From positions 434,001 through 498,000 of the forward strand of contig MU270043.1 of the NCBI GenBank assembly GCA_021432635.1: a stretch of DNA of 64,000 bases, in the 5' to 3' direction. The translations under genes and the position numbers were made by a program. Positions within the stretch are counted from its first letter, which is position 1; each line of letters begins with the position of its first letter. The stretch comes from Thozetella sp. PMI_491. Taxonomy: Eukaryota > Ascomycota > Sordariomycetes > Chaetosphaeriales > Chaetosphaeriaceae. Positions 36,600 to 46,857 of the stretch are shown here, piece after piece. The notes under the pieces were generated by a model, which saw nothing but the letters and a program-made list of their open reading frames with translations, searched no databases and was not told where the DNA came from.

Positions 36600-36618
36600 A
36601 GTCAAGAAAAGAGGAAGA

Positions 36619-38745
36619 ATGCGATCAAACTCGATTCTGGTCGCCACGCTGGTGGCGGCGGCATCGACCGTCGCCGCGGAAGCAGACCGGCCGAGGATCT
36701 ACTTCCCACGACACGTCAAGAGGCAATTCAACAATGCCACGATCACATCGCCGGACCCGACTCCCCAGTCGACGCCTGCGGAGAGGTCAACCACGAAGCG
36801 GGAGCCTGCCTCGCTCCCTGACTTCTTGAGCGACCTCTTTGGTAGCCGAAGCAGTTCTGCGAGCTCGGACGACGGCGCCGTCACCACCATTGTTGTGCCG
36901 GTTACTGTGGTTGTCACTCCGCCCACAGACAGCGAGACGCAGCCGAGCTCGACCAGCCAAGGCTCCGCGTCCACCGGTTCCGTTCCCGATGTCATCGTCC
37001 AGCCGACGACGGGCAGCACTTCTACGACGCCGTCCAGCCTCCCTGCGTCAACCGACGCGTCAACCCCTGCGAGCAGTGACACAACGTCGTCGGGCATTCT
37101 TCTGGCTCCCACCGGTGTCGTGACTACCACGAGCCCGACTGCCACGAGCCTGACTGCCACGTCTACGTCGACCGGCCTTCTGGACCCGCTCAGCTCGTTC
37201 ATAAGCAGCATCGGCTCGGAGATCAGCAGCGCCATCCAGACTCCTAACATCACCGAGGTCTCAACTACCACGGCCCCCCCTGCCTCCTCAACCCCCCCAG
37301 TAGAATCTTCTACGACGACGGACGACGGGATCAGCTTCTCCATTACCTTGTTCCCTTCAAGCAGCCCGTCTGAACCGCCGACGCCCTCGAGCTCCTCTAT
37401 TGGTGTTAGCAGCGGAATTAGTGGAAGCGGCACCGGCTCGGCCACAGTGAGCCCGCCCCCAATTAGCACGCCCCCGACCAGCACGCCCCCGGTCAGCGAT
37501 CCGCCTATTACATCGAACACGACGACTATTCCGGGATCAAGCCTTCCTCCCATCAGCACGCCATCGAGCTCGCCCAACATTAGCACCACGGATCTGCCCC
37601 CTACCTCGATTCCAACGTCTCTTCCGCCCGGGAGCACCAACATCACCGCCAGCAGCACTAGCACCAATTTCACCTCGCCCCCCTCAAGCGATGAGCCTGC
37701 CTCGTCCACTCTGCCGGGGGCGAGCAGCACGGTGTCTTCTTCTGTTACCACGGCACCATTTATCCCCACCACCATGATCGTGGATCCCACCCCGACCGCG
37801 ACTAGCACTGGTGCCCTCGCTCCGACGACTGCCACTGCCATCCCGTCTGGCCTTCCCAAGGCAATCACACCCGACACCGGTCTCGAGCCCCAGCCGGACG
37901 ACACTACCGTCATCCAGGTTGGTCTGGACTATGGCCTGAACTACGAGTTCGTCGTTGCCAATGGCAAGGCGGCTGCCCAGATCTTCCAGCTGCTGCCCGA
38001 GGCTCTAGCCTATGGCGGAGGCTTCAATGTGTCGAGGATCCAGATGCGCCGGCTTGTTCCCCTCAATACTCAGACCAGCATGGGCTACATCACTACGTTG
38101 GCCCTGATGGCGTACCCTACCGCCCTGATCGACGCCCTCCGCATGGACATCAGGATTCCCAGCTCCTCGCTGTACCACCACCCGGAGCAGATCGTGTATA
38201 ACCTGACCAAGCAGATCAACCCGACTATTGACATCATCCTGGGCTCTTATCCCGAGGACGGTGCCTCCGTCACTGGAGAGCCTGGCGCCGGCTCCACTGG
38301 CACCGGTTCAACCTCAAGCAATGGAGATCCGTTCGGCACCGGCGGCGACACCACGGCGAGCAGCCAGAGCTCGGCCCAGCGCGGCACCACCGCCGGCATC
38401 GTGACCGGCTCCGTCGCCATCGCGGCCGCCTACGGTGCTGCCATGTTTATCATCGCCAGGAGGTACAAGAGGAAGAGGCAGTCTCACCGCCGCACCAGCT
38501 CCCTCTCGGGTACCGGCACCGGCACCGGCACATCCCCGTCTGACATGCGACAGACGGGCAGCCCGGCGCTGATGGGTGGCGCCCTCTTGAGCCGCGACTT
38601 CACCAGCAGCTATGGTGCGGTGGCGGGCGGAGTGGCGGGCGGGCGCGACAGCCACGGCAGCGGCCGGAGCAACATGAACAACTCGGGGAGGACGGCCTAC
38701 ATCTCGGCACCGGTTGCTGCCGAGAACTCGCTCGGCTGGAACTGA
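36619..38745 (+). CDS. msb2: MSB2-like cell-surface signalling mucin
   Basis: Single exon, 708 residues. The N-terminus has a hydrophobic signal peptide (about residues 1-20), followed by dibasic KR sites at 34-35 and about 60, suitable for Kex2-type cleavage. Residues ~65-415 are Ser/Thr/Pro-rich mucin sequence with many N-glycosylation-type Asn-x-Ser/Thr sites. A folded extracellular domain follows (about 425-545; VIQVGLDYGLNYEFVVANGK and AAAQIFQLLPEALAYGGGFN), which matches the membrane-proximal domain of fungal Msb2/Hkr1-type sensors. One transmembrane helix starts near residue 592, then a basic stop-transfer RRYKRKRQ and a ~93-residue Gly/Ser-rich cytoplasmic tail. In fungi Msb2 senses surface or wall cues upstream of Cdc42 and the invasive-growth MAPK cascade. 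Assignment rests on architecture and the conserved domain; another mucin-type membrane protein is the main alternative. Confidence 0.75.
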   Translation: MRSNSILVATLVAAASTVAAEADRPRIYFPRHVKRQFNNATITSPDPTPQSTPAERSTTKREPASLPDFLSDLFGSRSSSASSDDGAVTTIVVPVTVVVTPPTDSETQPSSTSQGSASTGSVPDVIVQPTTGSTSTTPSSLPASTDASTPASSDTTSSGILLAPTGVVTTTSPTATSLTATSTSTGLLDPLSSFISSIGSEISSAIQTPNITEVSTTTAPPASSTPPVESSTTTDDGISFSITLFPSSSPSEPPTPSSSSIGVSSGISGSGTGSATVSPPPISTPPTSTPPVSDPPITSNTTTIPGSSLPPISTPSSSPNISTTDLPPTSIPTSLPPGSTNITASSTSTNFTSPPSSDEPASSTLPGASSTVSSSVTTAPFIPTTMIVDPTPTATSTGALAPTTATAIPSGLPKAITPDTGLEPQPDDTTVIQVGLDYGLNYEFVVANGKAAAQIFQLLPEALAYGGGFNVSRIQMRRLVPLNTQTSMGYITTLALMAYPTALIDALRMDIRIPSSSLYHHPEQIVYNLTKQINPTIDIILGSYPEDGASVTGEPGAGSTGTGSTSSNGDPFGTGGDTTASSQSSAQRGTTAGIVTGSVAIAAAYGAAMFIIARRYKRKRQSHRRTSSLSGTGTGTGTSPSDMRQTGSPALMGGALLSRDFTSSYGAVAGGVAGGRDSHGSGRSNMNNSGRTAYISAPVAAENSLGWN

Positions 38746-39990
38746 AGTCACGAATCAACCACGAAGCATTTCCTTTGAGTACTTTGAACGACGCACACCT
38801 ACATTCCGCTTCGATACCCTTCGGGAGGTCTCTGTTTGCCTTGGGCATCGCATCGCCGTCGTCCCGCGGTGCTGACCGACCGGAACGCGACCATTAGACG
38901 ACGCCAATGATCTCGGGCTACCCGGCCTAGTCATGTCGACTTTTCATTTCCCTGTTCATTTACCTTTCTTCCGGCGGACTCGGCTCTGTGTATATGGCCC
39001 TGCCGTACCATATTTACCATCCCCAACACCGCTCAGGGACCGGCGGCCCACCTTTTGCGGCCTCGGCCCGGTGACCGGGCAGTTTTTATTATTAATGCTT
39101 TTCGTCTGGCCTTGCACAGGATGGCTAGGAACCTTTTTAGGGAGGGGTGCGTTGTGCTTGGTATCAGGGGACGGGAGTTGATGCGTGGCGCAGGGGGGGA
39201 GGTGGAGTGCCGTGCTGACGTGGTGGAAGAGGAGGTGATACAAAAAGCAACTCGCGTGCCAGCCCGCCAGGGGCATACCTTCGAGTATGTGCTGAGGATG
39301 TATTGTACAATTTTCTGCATAGGGGACTCTGTCAGCGCAATACTTGGTATGGGGAGCCTGTCAATTGCAAAGCTTAGATGCATCTGGGCGGTTGAAGATG
39401 ATTTAGCTGGGACTGGCCAGTTGTATGTCGAAAACCCGATACAGACAAAATTAGAGAACCCGAAGCAGCCATGACCCATGACCCCTCAGCTCGCGAGATT
39501 CCCCATGGCTGCCCCGTGGATGTAGATTGTCTAAGTGAGCATCTAGCCAGAATCGCTTTGGAGGGCTGCTGCAATTTTGGTGTAGCCTCCCAAGCGCCCG
39601 TCGTACCACTTGAGGAGATTGGTTTCCAGCGGGCAAGGGGGGCCGGCCGCCAATTGCGCGGCGTTGCGCCATCGTTTCTCCAACTGCACCCACATCCACA
39701 TCCTCCACCTCCGCCGCGAGAACCACAAGAGATTAGCCGTTGCCGCTCTTCCAGCCAACACGCCCCACGTCCACCGCGTTGGTGATGTCCCTATCATCGA
39801 GCACATGACTGTCCTGCAGCCCGACGCTTCCCGAGCCAACGACTAACTGCATGCACCTCACACTGCTGCCCTAACCTCGAGCCTGAGGCCTGCCTTTTAC
39901 CCCGGCTAACCTGCGAGGCGAGGTGCCAGGCGCCAGGAACCCCCCCCCGAGCTGCGTGTACCGACAGGGCCGACATGCCAAGTCCCTAGC
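38746..39990. other. Intergenic: MSB2 3' flank and MFS transporter promoter
   Basis: About 1.25 kb without a supported gene. Frames at 39055-39474 and 39471-39785 have no recognisable domain. The ATG at 39976 just before the transporter reads only five codons to a stop. Confidence 0.6.
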
Positions 39991-42033
39991 ATGGCTGGCC
40001 CCAGAGACGATCTGGCCGCCGTGACCGCCTCGCGAGGCAAGTTAGACTCGGATAGTCACCTCCAGGCCACCTCCGCCGGCAGCAGCAACGACAGCGGCCC
40101 CCGGCCGGCCGCCTCCCTTAGCGCGTGGCCCGACGCCCCGTCCACCTCGTCGGCCCCCACGAGCGACCAGCTGACGCCCGACAGCGCCTCGGATGACGAT
40201 GATCTCGCCGTGGTTGAAGCCGATGGCCTGCTAGGCGGCGAAGCTTACGAGCTGCAGGAACGCCGCCCAGCCAAGCGCGGACAGATGGGTAGGAATTCGG
40301 AAGGTGACGGAGGCCACAGCTACGGGTCAGAGGCCGGAGACGAGGAAGAAGACGAAGATGAGGAGGACGGTCCGCGCTGGCGCAGAGCAAGCGTGAGCAC
40401 CGCAGCTAGCTTCCAACTATACACGCCCGACGAGGAGCAGGCAGTGGTGCGCAAGTTTGACAGGCGTTTGGTGTTATTCGTGGCGCTGCTCTACATGCTG
40501 AGCTTCCTCGACAGATCGAGTAGGTGCATGGTGCTCCGTCCGCGTCCCCCTGCATGGCCGCTGACAGACGTTCGAATCGTCTAGACATTGGAAACGCCCG
40601 CATCGCGGGCATGGACGACGACCTCCAGTCCATCCCAATCCAAGATGGCTGGTACGAGTGGTCGCTCACAGCCTTCTACATTGCCTACATCGCCTTCGAG
40701 TGGATGTCGCTGCTGTGGAAGCTCATCCCGGCCCACATATACATCTCTCTCATCGTGCTCTCGTGGGGCCTGACAGCCTCGCTGCAGGCCATTGCCGTCA
40801 ACTACTCCATGCTGATCGTCCTTCGCTTCCTCCTCGGGATCGGCGAGGCTGCTTTCGCCGGCATCCCTTTCTACCTGTCGTTCTTCTTTAAGCGCCACGA
40901 GCTGGCCTTTCGGACTGCTATCTTTATATCAGGTGGGTTGCACACCCCTTGCTTGAGAACCGGTGTAATTGAGCGTGTGCTGATGATGACGGCTCCCAGC
41001 GGCCCCACTCGCAACTTCTTTCGCTTCGTCCCTGTCCTGGCTGATTATCAAGCTGGGGGAGGTTAGCCCCATAGCCCCATGGAGGCTCCTCTTCCTACTC
41101 GAGGGCTTCCCCTCTGTGTTCATAGCCGTGTTCGCGTGGAGCGTCATTCCCGACTCGCCTCAGACCGCGCGCTATCTTACTGCCCGAGAGAAGAAGGTCG
41201 CACGTCTGCGGCTCAGGCACGACAAACCAACTACCGGCCGCAGCAAGGCTGGGGCCGAGGGCGGCCGCTACGCTACAGCCAAGCGGCGCGGCATAGACAC
41301 GCGCGACGCTCTCCGTGTCTTCACGGACCCGGCTGCCTGGCTTACAGCCATCATGTTCTTCCTCACCAACATGGCGTACTCGTCCTTACCCGTGTTCCTG
41401 CCTACCATCCTTACGTCCATGGGCCACTCTGCCGATTCCGCACAGGGGCTTGCTGCCCCGCCGTACCTGGCGGCCTTCCTGATTGTACTGGCAACCGCCC
41501 AAGCGTCGGATGGGATGCGGGCCCGGGCGCCTCTTCTCATCGCACATGCACTGGCCTCGGCAGCTGGCTACGGCGTCCTCGCCCTTGCGAAGACGAATAT
41601 ACTACACCTTGAGCCTGGCAGTATCGTGCGATACCTGGCCGTTTACCCCGCCGCGATTGGCTTCTTCAACGTAGTCGTGCTCACAATTGCGTGGAACATC
41701 AATAACCAGCGTACTGAGAGCAGGCAAGGCAGCGGGTTCGCTCTGCTGCAAATCGTCGGCCAGTGTGGTCCCCTGGTGGGGACGAGGCTATATCCCGACG
41801 TAGATGCGCCGTATTACGCCACGGGGATGACTGTTTGTGCTTGTGCCATGCTGGGGGTTGCATTCCTGGCATGTGTCTTGCGATGGTGGCTTAGCAGAGC
41901 AAACCGGAAGCTCGATCTGGAGGAGAAGGAGAACGAGCTGGAAGGACACGAGGAGACCGGTGAAGAGGATGGCCTAGTCACCGGTCCTGCGAGAAGGTAC
42001 AGTAACCGGGATAGGTTCCGGTACATGTTGTGA
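39991..42033 (+). CDS. MFS transporter, anion:cation symporter (Dal5/allantoate permease-like) family
   Basis: Three exons, join(39991..40519, 40585..40932, 41000..42033), 636 residues plus stop. Membrane part: LFVALLYMLSFLDRSNIGNA is the typical first helix and NIGNAR signature of this family, followed by QDGWYEWSLTAFYIAYIAFE, the helix 4 motif RFLLGIGEAAFAGI, and a second six-helix bundle from about residue 410. It should move a small organic anion or amide (allantoate, nicotinate, vitamins or similar) with protons across the plasma membrane; the substrate cannot be read from sequence. Odd: a ~150-residue hydrophilic N-terminus with a run of Glu/Asp around residues 112-126, longer than usual for the family. 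Intron 1 interrupts the DRS-N signature, and the join restores it exactly. No metabolic cluster partners lie nearby. Confidence 0.9.
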
Positions 42034-42674
42034 GGATTAGACCATGGACGAAAATGAGATCAAGATCAGCAGGGATACAAGGCGACGGCGTTCACTGGGC
42101 ATGGTAAGGGAACCTCTTCGGCCCTAATTAAATGGTCATCTTGCTTGCATATTCCGGAATCCTCTCTTCTTCAATACGCGTGTGCAGTGATGTGAGCTGT
42201 TGTGAGCTATTGCGCCGTCGCCAGCGCTTTGGCCAGATTATCTGCTCGGCAGATGCGACATTTTCCCTTGGCTCTCCCAACTCTTCATCCAGGGTGGTTT
42301 GTCTAGACTGTGAGCGAATTTCTGAGGAGCTCAGATAGGTAGAGTGAGGTAGGATGGTCTGTAGATGAGCCAACATGTGGCGTGGCCGTGTCTTCCTATG
42401 TGGTAAGAATAGAAGGGATGAGTAAGAAATTGGTGCCGGCATGTGGCGTTGGTCAAGAACACCATCTGAGGAGATGAATACAACGGGATCGGTTGAGCCA
42501 AGTTTAGGTTGGTTGTATGAATGTCGATTCTCTATTTCTGTTCAATCGTGTATCTCGACTGTCAGCCCTACTAGTAAAGATACAAGCCGTCTTCACATCA
42601 GCCGCCTTCAGGCGTCTACCGTCACCACCTCCCCCTCTGCTAGAGTAGCGTGTGCAGCCTCTTCTAAGCCTGTC
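42034..42674. other. Convergent 3' flanks of the MFS transporter and an unknown gene
   Basis: Nothing recognisable as coding; both neighbours end here. The segment is moderately A+T-rich. Confidence 0.55.
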
Positions 42675-43940
42675 TCAAGGTCGCAGGGGGCTCAGCCCTG
42701 CGGGAACCGAGTCGGTATGCTTCCCCATCCCACTTCTTTTTGCCCTCTTGAATGGCCAGAATCTCCGTCTGATATTGATGCGATGCACAGCTCTCCCCTT
42801 GTCCTTCCTGACTTTGTTCTTCCCCTTGGGTTTTTCGCCCCCAGCTTTCGACAACCTTGGCCCTACCTTTCTATTCATCGTACGGAACTTGCGTAACATC
42901 CAGTGCCGTACCTGCAGACGACGCAGCCGTGCCCCCAATCGGGCCTTTAGGCTGGTTCGTGAACGGACTGATGGTGCAAGTGTCACCAACGACCAGGCCT
43001 CATCCGAGCCGGAAGGCCCTTCTGTGTGATTGGAGCGGCGCGGTAGGCATTCTGTGGATATGTTGTGCTGTAGGTTAGGCTTGACATAGGGGGGAGGAAG
43101 TTCCTCTGCGTCAGGATCGAAGGAGTCAGAGACAAAATCATAACCTAGGGGATTGCTGCGCTTTACAGTGCCGGTGGTGGTATCGAGACACGCTGGACCG
43201 TGAGCATCTGGTCGACTCGCTGAAGTCTCCTCTGTATCGTTGACGGGTATGTCGCCCTCGCCAAATGCCCAGGATTTTGCATCGGGTATAGAATCTAGAG
43301 AAACAAGGCCAGGATTCTGCACACTTTGAAGGTCCGCCAAGGCAGCCCGGTCGATACCGAAAGGCCCCTCTATAGCCTCGGGCAATGCGTCGCTCCCTTC
43401 GGCAGTGCCGGGAAGCGCTCCTGCTCTCTTTATGGCACGATGATTCTCATGCAGAGCTTCGGAGGAGCCGCTGCTTGAAATAAAAGGAACACGGTGGCTT
43501 GTTTCCAGAATCATGTCTTTGAATATGCGACGCCCCAGAGTGGCGGGAGGGGATACAGTAAACTCGGGAGTCCGGATGCCTTCGGAAGGATATTCTGATG
43601 AGGTACTGCGGGTATCAAGATTCGATGAAGCCTCCTCTCCGGAAGGGGAACACATAGCTGGTCTGGTAATTGCCGCGACTGCGCTCGAACTAGGAAGCTC
43701 TAGCCTCTGGCGTATTTTGTCCCCCGACAGTGGAAGAACTGAACTGGGGTCGACTTGAGACGGCTCGAACTTCCGGTCAAAGTTCGAAGAGCACCTGAGG
43801 CCGCCTCGCCCTTCGAAAGAGAATACGCGGTGTCTGTAAGCTACCCTATCTAGTATCGTGCTATGATCGCTGCTCTTGAAGGCTGGGCACCTGGAAGCCT
43901 GGGCGGAGAGCACCACAGCCCGAGATATGACACGCGTCAT
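42675..43940 (-). CDS. Unknown protein with PPPY motif and basic C-terminus
   Basis: From the first ATG (43940) the frame encodes 421 residues. The same frame is open up to 44122, where a possible acceptor (CTTTAG) immediately precedes it, so a 5' exon may exist and the start is uncertain. The protein is hydrophilic, Ser/Pro/Glu-rich and probably disordered. It contains ELPPPYVKPN with the PPPY at about residues 282-285, a known ligand of WW domains such as those of Rsp5/Nedd4 ubiquitin ligases. The C-terminal ~90 residues are strongly basic (Arg/Lys clusters such as RLGARLRRLQVRHWMLRKFR), suggesting membrane-surface, nucleic-acid or nuclear association. I recognise no domain. Long open length on the minus strand, moderate codon composition and a sensible intergenic placement argue for a gene, though not conclusively. 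Confidence 0.6.
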   Translation of the reverse strand: MTRVISRAVVLSAQASRCPAFKSSDHSTILDRVAYRHRVFSFEGRGGLRCSSNFDRKFEPSQVDPSSVLPLSGDKIRQRLELPSSSAVAAITRPAMCSPSGEEASSNLDTRSTSSEYPSEGIRTPEFTVSPPATLGRRIFKDMILETSHRVPFISSSGSSEALHENHRAIKRAGALPGTAEGSDALPEAIEGPFGIDRAALADLQSVQNPGLVSLDSIPDAKSWAFGEGDIPVNDTEETSASRPDAHGPACLDTTTGTVKRSNPLGYDFVSDSFDPDAEELPPPYVKPNLQHNISTECLPRRSNHTEGPSGSDEAWSLVTLAPSVRSRTSLKARLGARLRRLQVRHWMLRKFRTMNRKVGPRLSKAGGEKPKGKNKVRKDKGRAVHRINIRRRFWPFKRAKRSGMGKHTDSVPAGLSPLRP

Positions 43941-44122
43941 GTGAGACTCGTCGGCGTTGTTGTTCTTGTCTGTTTCCTCCGCGTCTCTGTGAAGTAGCGC
44001 CTGAGTGCCTAAGTGGCATTTCGAAGGTTGCAGTCTTGCGTTTTCTCCTCGCTTGGCGACCACGAGGTCAGCCGTTGCCCTTAATGAAGCCAAACTCAAC
44101 TTGCGATTTGCCGGCTTCTCCT

Positions 44123-44992
44123 AAAGCCCAACAAAATGCCCTGGTATCTTCGGTCGCTTTCTTTCATCACCGTTTCTAGCACATTCAGTCGAGCTGGTCT
44201 TGCCCACACTCGGGGCGTTGCGGATATGGTGGTCTGCCCTCGGGAGGGTGAGGGTTGTGAGTGGCATCCTGGAGTGTGCGTGGGCTGATATACGGCACCC
44301 GACCGGTGCTCTTGGTGAAGTATAGCAGGATAATGGCTCAAGAATGCTTGGGTTCCAAAAGTAGAGAGCAGTGATGATAGCAAAGTTTCGGAAGGGCCGA
44401 AGAAATGGCGAGAGAGCTCCAAACGAGAACAAGGCTCAGCGTTGGACAATATCAAAGACGGTGGAGCTCCTCTCCTCGCCGCGTTCTTTCCCGCAGTTAG
44501 AAATATGCCGCTTGGGCGCCGACAGGAAAGAACATTCAACAAAATGCAAATTGTGGTAGAGAGACTTCCCAGGCGACCAGAGGGCAAGCCTGAGGAGGTA
44601 GGGTTAGGTTGTTATACTCTATTCAGATTGGCCTATTAGCAGTTCTTTCCTGCGACCCTGAGTCCAAGTCTGTACGATGCCAGAGCAAGGTACATGGAGG
44701 CAGCCGCTGCCCCCCAGCTGAAGTGGTTAGGGGAGACAGGTAGGTAGGTAGCGGTCCTCTTTTTGACCATGCTTCCTGGGGACACTACCTACAACCCCCG
44801 GGATATTAAAGTCGCTGCAGCTCCCCGCCTACGTAAACGTCGCAGGTTCTCGAGCGCACATGCTTGACTTGGCGGCGCCCATGGGTATTGTTTTCCGGCG
44901 CCGCATCATCTCATGGGAAATGCGGAGGTGCATTTCACCTTGGGCTGCGGCCAAATGCTGTTGGGCCGAGAGTCCCCAAGCAATCCCCCTGT
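44123..44992. other. Upstream flank of the unknown gene and 3' flank of SEH1
   Basis: A minus-strand frame (44096-44587) could include a 5' exon or leader of the unknown gene but has no domain. A short (GTAG)n tract lies near 44740-44752. Otherwise nothing is identified. Confidence 0.5.
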
Positions 44993-46423
44993 TCAGGCCG
45001 TCGCCATCCTCATTTTCATCATCGCCAGCTCCGAACTCTTTGCCCAGGAGCCATCGGGTGTTTGCCGGTAGCACATCAGCTTGCCCTCATCCCCGACACT
45101 ACCTAATATCTGGCCGTCGTCGTCGAAGCCGACCCGCCACACGGGCGTCTGGTGTGCATTCAACTTGGCGATCTCTTTGATCATGTGTGTGATCTGGCCC
45201 GGCTGGCCGCTTGACCGCCTGTCGCCCGTGGTCCGGGACTGGTCTAGGCCGGCGCGAATGCCCGACTTGGGATGCGCCTGGTCCGAGCTGCCGGTCCGCT
45301 TGGAGTCTTCGTCTGGGCTGTGCTGTGCATGCTTCTTCAATCCGCTCGCGGACCACCCCTGCCCTTCAGCCGATGGCGTCGATACACTAAAAATCCTCAC
45401 GAAACCGTCCTGGCATGCCGTGGCAACGATGTCGTAGCCTCGAATGTTTCCCGGGGCCCACGCCACGTCGCGCACCAGCCCTTTGTGCGTTGAGATTTCG
45501 GCCGCCAGATAAAATTCTTTAGTAGCTGCCGTCATGCCGAGTGACGATATTATCGTGTCTCGCGTTCTGTAGATCTTGACGCTGTCCATGGCCGCAACCA
45601 GAAGACCCAGGGCATCTGTCGGCACTCCCGCCCGGAGCGCAGTGTAGCACACATCTAGGTTAGGATCGAAGCGCACCCGGAACGATGTCTCTTCGCCACG
45701 TGTGGGCTTGGAGCACACGGTGAACTCATCGAGCGGGTTAAACTCGCTCAGGTTCTCTGGCTGGTCGTTCTCGTACACCGTCAAGCGGCCGTCGGCGGCC
45801 AGTAGCGCCAGGAACGTGTGACGGGTCTCATCGTTGTGTCGTATGCTAAAGGAGCGAAAGGGGGAGCCACGGCTGCGCGTCTCGAAGGCAGGTTTTGCTG
45901 TGGCATCCCGCGGGGGGGCGTGGTGCGGCGTCGCGGTTGCCGACGAGAAGGACATGGACGAGACGGAGAAGGCGCTCGAGGAAGGGCCGTGGCTGGGGCG
46001 CGCACCAGAACTGTTGAAGCGGCGGCCTGCGTGGCCGGATGGGTCTTCCGCCCAGAGCTTGAAGCGACCCTCGATGCCGAGGGAGGCGAGGAGGTTAGGG
46101 TAGATGGTCGGGGGGAGCCATTGGAGCTGATGCGACGGAGACAAGAGTCAGTCATAATGGGGAGCAATTGACGCAGGCGCAAGGTAGCTAGGCACCTCTA
46201 GGATCTCGCCTCCATGCGCACCCCAGTTGTCGCAATGGCGCCACATGCCGTCCTTGTGTCTGTTAAAGACCCTGATCTTGCCGTCCACTGATCCTGTCGC
46301 GCAGCGATCGCCGTAGCTGTTGAACGCCACGGCCTGGACCAAATCTTGATGTCCATGCTTGACGATTAGGTCAAAATTGGTCCGGTCATCCACGATTGGA
46401 GGCTCCATAGCTTGGGGGACCAT
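44993..46423 (-). CDS. SEH1: Nucleoporin SEH1 (WD40 repeat protein)
   Basis: Two exons, complement(join(44993..46126, 46196..46423)), 453 residues plus stop. SEH1 is a WD40 propeller shared by the Y-shaped Nup84/Nup107 complex of the nuclear pore and the SEA/GATOR2 complex that regulates TORC1. Diagnostic stretches are HQDLVQAVAFNSYGDRCATG, GSVDGKIRVFNR, LQWLPPTIYPNLLASLGIEG, LVRDVAWAPG, VATACQDGFVRIFSV and TPVWRVGFDDDGQILGS. Exons join within the conserved EILE-LQWLPP region. The donor is GTGCCT, weaker than the window's usual GTAAGT type, but it is the only join that restores the motif. Low-complexity Ser-rich insertions lie between blades, around residues 115-145 and 330-375, as in filamentous-fungal homologues. 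Met6 is an alternative start. The gene is in tandem with ALG7. Confidence 0.94.
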
Positions 46424-46857
46424 AGCCTTGCAGCGAAGTCAGACCTGAGGTGGGCGAATTGATCGGAAGCCGTCGGTTGAGTGGTGGTGGATAGCGGGAC
46501 AGAGGTCGAACTCAGATTGCGACACTACCTTATCTCATCACGGGGCCCCAGGTCCAAGCTCCCAATAGCTCTTTGTTTTGTGCCCCTCCACAGTCAGGCA
46601 AAGCCTGGCCGTGCGGAGAAACACACCCAATTCACATTGTCCCCCTATTCGCTTGTTTACTTTTTTTTTCCCTTTTTATTTACCTATGTGAATCTGTCTA
46701 TAGCTACGATGCGCGACCTGTTATTGTGTACATGTATGTACATACACTATGTGCACACACTATCTACTTAGGCATTCGCAACAGTCATTGTTGCGTGCAC
46801 GATGCTGCAGTGCTTTCTTCCTTTGCCAGCCTTTGGAATAGGAGATCCTGTTATACC
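46424..46857. other. SEH1 promoter and ALG7 3' flank
   Basis: About 430 bp, A+T-richer than average with T-runs near 46661-46680. No coding evidence. It must carry both the ALG7 3' end and the SEH1 promoter. Confidence 0.6.

Larger units (their letters stand above)
26056..36618. other. 10.6 kb block without recognisable genes, ending in the MSB2 promoter and leader
   Basis: No open frame here has a recognisable domain. The longest (for example 30225-30761 plus and 34472-34933 minus) are Arg/Pro/Gly-rich translations typical of G+C-rich noncoding DNA. Base composition by eye is like other intergenic parts, without the strongly T/A-skewed look of RIP-mutated repeats. Simple repeats: (ATC)n at 31524-31562, A-rich tracts near 28672-28693 and 34207-34234, and a tandem 13-14-mer at about 33997-34018. 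From about 35660 to 35900 the plus strand is strongly pyrimidine-rich, the likely MSB2 core promoter. The first part holds the FKBP12 promoter. Noncoding RNA or multi-exon genes with tiny exons cannot be excluded. Confidence 0.55.

Noticed and set aside
26056-36618. Degenerate transposon or RIP-mutated repeat filling the gene-free block
   Set aside because: No terminal repeats, no transposase or polymerase-like motifs in any frame, and no obvious A+T skew by eye. A genome-wide repeat search would be decisive.
36699-37913. 404-codon open frame antisense to the MSB2-like mucin
   Set aside because: It arises from repetitive Ser/Thr/Pro codons read backwards, giving Val/Gly-rich sequence without any domain.
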